Source: Acidobacteriota bacterium (GTDB lineage: Bacteria; Acidobacteriota; Blastocatellia; Pyrinomonadales; Pyrinomonadaceae). From it: 9,299 nt of DNA. The translations under genes and the position numbers were made by a program. The DNA is taken from contig JACCRD010000047.1 of NCBI GenBank assembly GCA_013813755.1, forward strand, positions 1 through 9,299, read 5' to 3'. Positions 7,253-9,299 of this stretch are shown here, piece after piece; position 1 is the stretch's first letter; every line of letters begins with the position of its first letter. The notes under the pieces are model-generated. The model was not told the origin of the DNA. It was given only the letters and a program-made list of their open reading frames with translations, and ran no database searches.

Positions 7253-8290
7253 TTATATAAAACCTTTGTCAATCAATAGTTCAGCGTTAAGAATCGCCGC
7301 GCCTGCCGCGCCGCGCACAGTATTATGGCTGAGAGAAACAAACCGGTAATCAAAAATGTTATCGGGGAAAAGTCTGCCGACGGTAATTGTCATTCCCTTT
7401 CCGTTATCGCGATCAAGCCGCGGCTGCGGGCGTGAAGGCTCATCGCAAACCTCTATAAAATTCTTTGGCGATGAATAAAGACTAAGCGACGGAAATTTAT
7501 TCATCGCTTCAAAAACGGCTTCGAGCGTCGAGGATTGTCTTAATTTTACACGGATTGAAGCCGTGTGACCGTCAATTACGTGAACGCGAAAACATTGCGC
7601 GCTCACGGTAAAATCAGCTTTCTCAATTGCTCCGTCAACAAACTTTCCAAGGATTTTCTGCGCTTCGATTTCCACTTTTGGTTCTTCTCCAGCAATATAT
7701 GGCAGAACATTATCAGTAATATCAAAGGAAGAAACGCCCGGGTAACCTGCGCCGGAAATTGCCTGCAGAGTAGTTACAAAAACCGCTTCGACACCAAATT
7801 GTTTATCCAAAGCGGCGAGCGGCGGAGCGAAACTGACGACCGCGCAATTCGGATTGGTAACGATAAAACCTTTACTAAAACCGCGCTTCCGCTGCTGTAC
7901 CTCAATTAGACCGAGATGCGCCGGATTAATTTCAGGAATCAGGAGCGGCACATCTTCGTCCATCCGGTAAGCGGAAGAATTACTGATGACGGGAAAACCG
8001 GCGCGAGCGAACGCTTCTTCACTTTCACGCGCGACGCCCGACGGGAGGCTCGAAAATACCAGATCGCATTCAAGTGGCGGCTCAATTGGCTCAACGACAA
8101 TTTCCCTGACATATTCGGGGATCGCACCCGACAACTTCCAGGCGCACGCCTCCCGATACGGCTTTCCAACCGAACGGTCGGAAGCGGCAAGCGAAGTTAT
8201 TTCAAACTGCGGATGATCTTTCAGTAATTGAACAAACCTCTGCCCGACTGTCCCGGTCGCGCCCAAAATTCCTACACGATACTTTTTCAT
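7253..8290 (-). CDS. asd: Aspartate-semialdehyde dehydrogenase, archaeal/fungal-type
   Basis: Cytosolic enzyme that reduces L-aspartyl-4-phosphate with NADPH to L-aspartate-4-semialdehyde, releasing phosphate. This is the branch point to lysine/diaminopimelate, threonine and methionine. The 345-residue product has the usual length. The N-terminal Rossmann loop reads GILGATGTVGQ (7-17). The nucleophile is Cys149 in TNPNCAVVSFAPP, followed by QAISGAGYPGVSS (Gln176) and the acid/base His242 in VHVIDGHTAS. The C-terminal SHNTVRGAAGAAILNAELL is typical of the archaeal/fungal branch rather than the E. coli type. I chose the ATG at 8290 because MKKYRVGILG fits the family start; a longer frame to 8350 would add 20 residues encoded by repeat DNA. 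No Shine-Dalgarno precedes it. It lies 73 bp downstream of an aminotransferase on the same strand, perhaps co-transcribed. The stop codon overlaps the right 9-bp repeat of the element beyond it. Confidence 0.95.
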   Translation of the reverse strand: MKKYRVGILGATGTVGQRFVQLLKDHPQFEITSLAASDRSVGKPYREACAWKLSGAIPEYVREIVVEPIEPPLECDLVFSSLPSGVARESEEAFARAGFPVISNSSAYRMDEDVPLLIPEINPAHLGLIEVQQRKRGFSKGFIVTNPNCAVVSFAPPLAALDKQFGVEAVFVTTLQAISGAGYPGVSSFDITDNVLPYIAGEEPKVEIEAQKILGKFVDGAIEKADFTVSAQCFRVHVIDGHTASIRVKLRQSSTLEAVFEAMNKFPSLSLYSSPKNFIEVCDEPSRPQPRLDRDNGKGMTITVGRLFPDNIFDYRFVSLSHNTVRGAAGAAILNAELLIDKGFI

Positions 8291-8296
8291 AAAATA

Positions 8297-8364
8297 ATAG
8301 TAAACGGTAAGTGGTAAGTAAAGAAGATTCAAAAACTTATCACTTACCATTTACCGCTTATCAC
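8297..8364. repeat. Two converging arrays of a 7-bp repeat forming a hairpin between the aminotransferase gene and asd
   Basis: On the + strand three heptamers run in tandem at 8297-8317: ATAGTAA, ACGGTAA, GTGGTAA. On the - strand four run from 8364 down to 8337: GTGATAA, GCGGTAA, ATGGTAA, GTGATAA. The consensus is about RYGGTAA. The arrays face each other across 19 bp, so 8301-8319 and 8342-8360 are inverted repeats with 17 of 19 matches; each strand's transcript would have one G-U pair and one mismatch. It fills nearly the whole gap and overlaps the aminotransferase stop. It resembles short tandem heptamer repeats described in cyanobacteria in form only. It may be a processing site, attenuator or mobile palindrome; function unknown. 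Confidence 0.75.
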
Positions 8365-9299
8365 TATAAAGCTTCTTTCATTCTTCTAACGCCTTCCGTC
8401 ATACGTTCCTCAGTATTGCAGAAGGAAACGCGCAAAAAACCTTTCGCTTCCGAACCGAAGGCGATTCCCGGGACGGTGATAACGCGATTGCTGAGAAATT
8501 TTTCGGCAACTTCCAAATCATCGCCCAGATGCGAAACGTCAACCATCGTGTAAAACGCGCCTTCCGGGATAATTCCGCGCAAGCCGATTTTTTCCTGCAG
8601 ATGCCTGATCAAAAATTCACCGCGTCTCTGGTAAATTTCTCTGGCTTCCTTTTTAGCTTTTTCAGCTTCTTCCGTCCAGCCGAGCAGGGAAGCTTTCTGC
8701 GAAATCGTCGAAGTGCAGACGGTTAAAAATCCGTGCAGCGTCAAAACCGCTTTGACCACATCCGTCTGCGAACTCGCCACCCAGCCGACGCGCCAGCCGG
8801 TCATACTCAGAGATTTTGACAAACCGCTGACGATAATGGTTTTATCGTAAAATTCCGAAGCCGAACGCGGCGGCTTCGGAGTAAAATATAAATCCCCGTA
8901 AATTTCATCCGAAATCAAATAAATTCCCGTATCTTTCAAAGCATCCGCGACCTGCCGCAAATCGCTCTCTGTAAAAATTTTCCCCGTCGGATTCGAAGGC
9001 GAGATAACCACTACCGCTTTTGTTTTCGCTGTAATTTTCGATTTAAATTCTTCGATGTCGAACGCGAAATTTTTGTCGGCGGGTAAACGATAAAAAACCG
9101 GTTCGCCGCCGGCAATCCTGACGCAGTTTTCATAAGCGGGAAATGACGGATTCGGAATTAACACTTCGTCGCCATCGTCCACAATCGCCAGAAACGCGGC
9201 GGTCATCGCTTCCTGCGACCCGACCGTAACGCAAACTTGGTCCGTCTGCAGATCAAGATGCGCGTAACTCGCCGCGATTTTTTCGCGCAACTGTAAAAG
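8364..9299 (-). CDS. PLP-dependent aminotransferase, class I/II fold (AspC-like), 5' end outside window
   Basis: Cytosolic pyridoxal-phosphate enzyme that moves an amino group between an amino acid and a 2-oxo acid. The frame is open to the right edge and the TTG at 9290 is internal, so about 80 N-terminal residues are missing; 311 residues are visible. Motifs in order: VGSQEAM (cofactor phosphate loop), PNPSFPAYE, SPSNPTG with the Asn that contacts PLP, DEIYGDLYF with the Asp pairing with the pyridine N and the Tyr, and SGLSKSLSMTGWRVGW. The Schiff-base Lys of that last motif is encoded at 8814-8816. EGAFYTMVDVS follows, then FLRVSF with the Arg that binds the substrate carboxylate. It fits the fold type I aspartate/tyrosine/alanine aminotransferase group. 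The substrate cannot be told; asd next door makes an aspartate-family role plausible (inference). It ends in three consecutive stops, TAG TGA TAA. Confidence 0.93.
   Translation of the reverse strand, partial: LLQLREKIAASYAHLDLQTDQVCVTVGSQEAMTAAFLAIVDDGDEVLIPNPSFPAYENCVRIAGGEPVFYRLPADKNFAFDIEEFKSKITAKTKAVVVISPSNPTGKIFTESDLRQVADALKDTGIYLISDEIYGDLYFTPKPPRSASEFYDKTIIVSGLSKSLSMTGWRVGWVASSQTDVVKAVLTLHGFLTVCTSTISQKASLLGWTEEAEKAKKEAREIYQRRGEFLIRHLQEKIGLRGIIPEGAFYTMVDVSHLGDDLEVAEKFLSNRVITVPGIAFGSEAKGFLRVSFCNTEERMTEGVRRMKEAL

Noticed and set aside
8291..8350. A 20-residue N-terminal extension of asd starting at 8350
   Set aside because: The extension is encoded by the heptamer repeat DNA, does not match the family, and the Met at 8290 gives the standard MKKYRVGILG start.
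8297..8364. CRISPR-like array
   Set aside because: The units are 7 bp with no spacers and lie in inverted orientation; nothing like cas genes is nearby.
9288..9290. TTG at 9290 as the start of the aminotransferase
   Set aside because: The frame continues to the right edge and the large N-terminal part of the family fold is missing, so the true start lies outside.

Overview
The window looks like an ordinary chromosomal stretch of a free-living, moderately AT-rich bacterium. The mix of genes suggests a member of the Acidobacteriota (Blastocatellia/Pyrinomonadales type): a very long multi-PAS hybrid kinase, a secreted proteinase K-like protease with a Pro-Thr linker, and an archaeal/fungal-type aspartate-semialdehyde dehydrogenase. 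That assignment is inference from protein style and is not proven here.

Layout. Positions 3-4937 (+) hold the 3' part of a giant hybrid histidine kinase whose start lies left of the window. It reads GAF, seven PAS domains, HisKA, HATPase, two receiver domains and an HPt domain. A 481-bp AT-rich intergenic region follows (4938-5418), with one weak hairpin and no convincing gene. Positions 5419-7032 (+) encode a secreted S8 protease, closed by a textbook intrinsic terminator at 7056-7090. On the other strand, converging on the protease, lie an aminotransferase (9299-8364, start outside the window) and then asd (8290-7253).

The two minus-strand genes may form a small amino-acid unit. The aminotransferase could make or use aspartate-family amino acids, and Asd makes aspartate semialdehyde for lysine/diaminopimelate, threonine and methionine synthesis. 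The kinase and the protease are separate functions with no evident link beyond sharing a strand.

The most interesting structure is in the short gaps. Just after asd lies a ~112-bp imperfect palindrome flanked by identical 9-bp direct repeats, which looks like a decayed MITE-like insertion. Between the aminotransferase and asd lie two arrays of a 7-bp repeat (consensus close to RYGGTAA) facing each other, able to fold into a hairpin and supplying stop codons. Both elements sit exactly at a stop codon. I see no defence system, CRISPR array, RNA gene or evident new multi-gene system.
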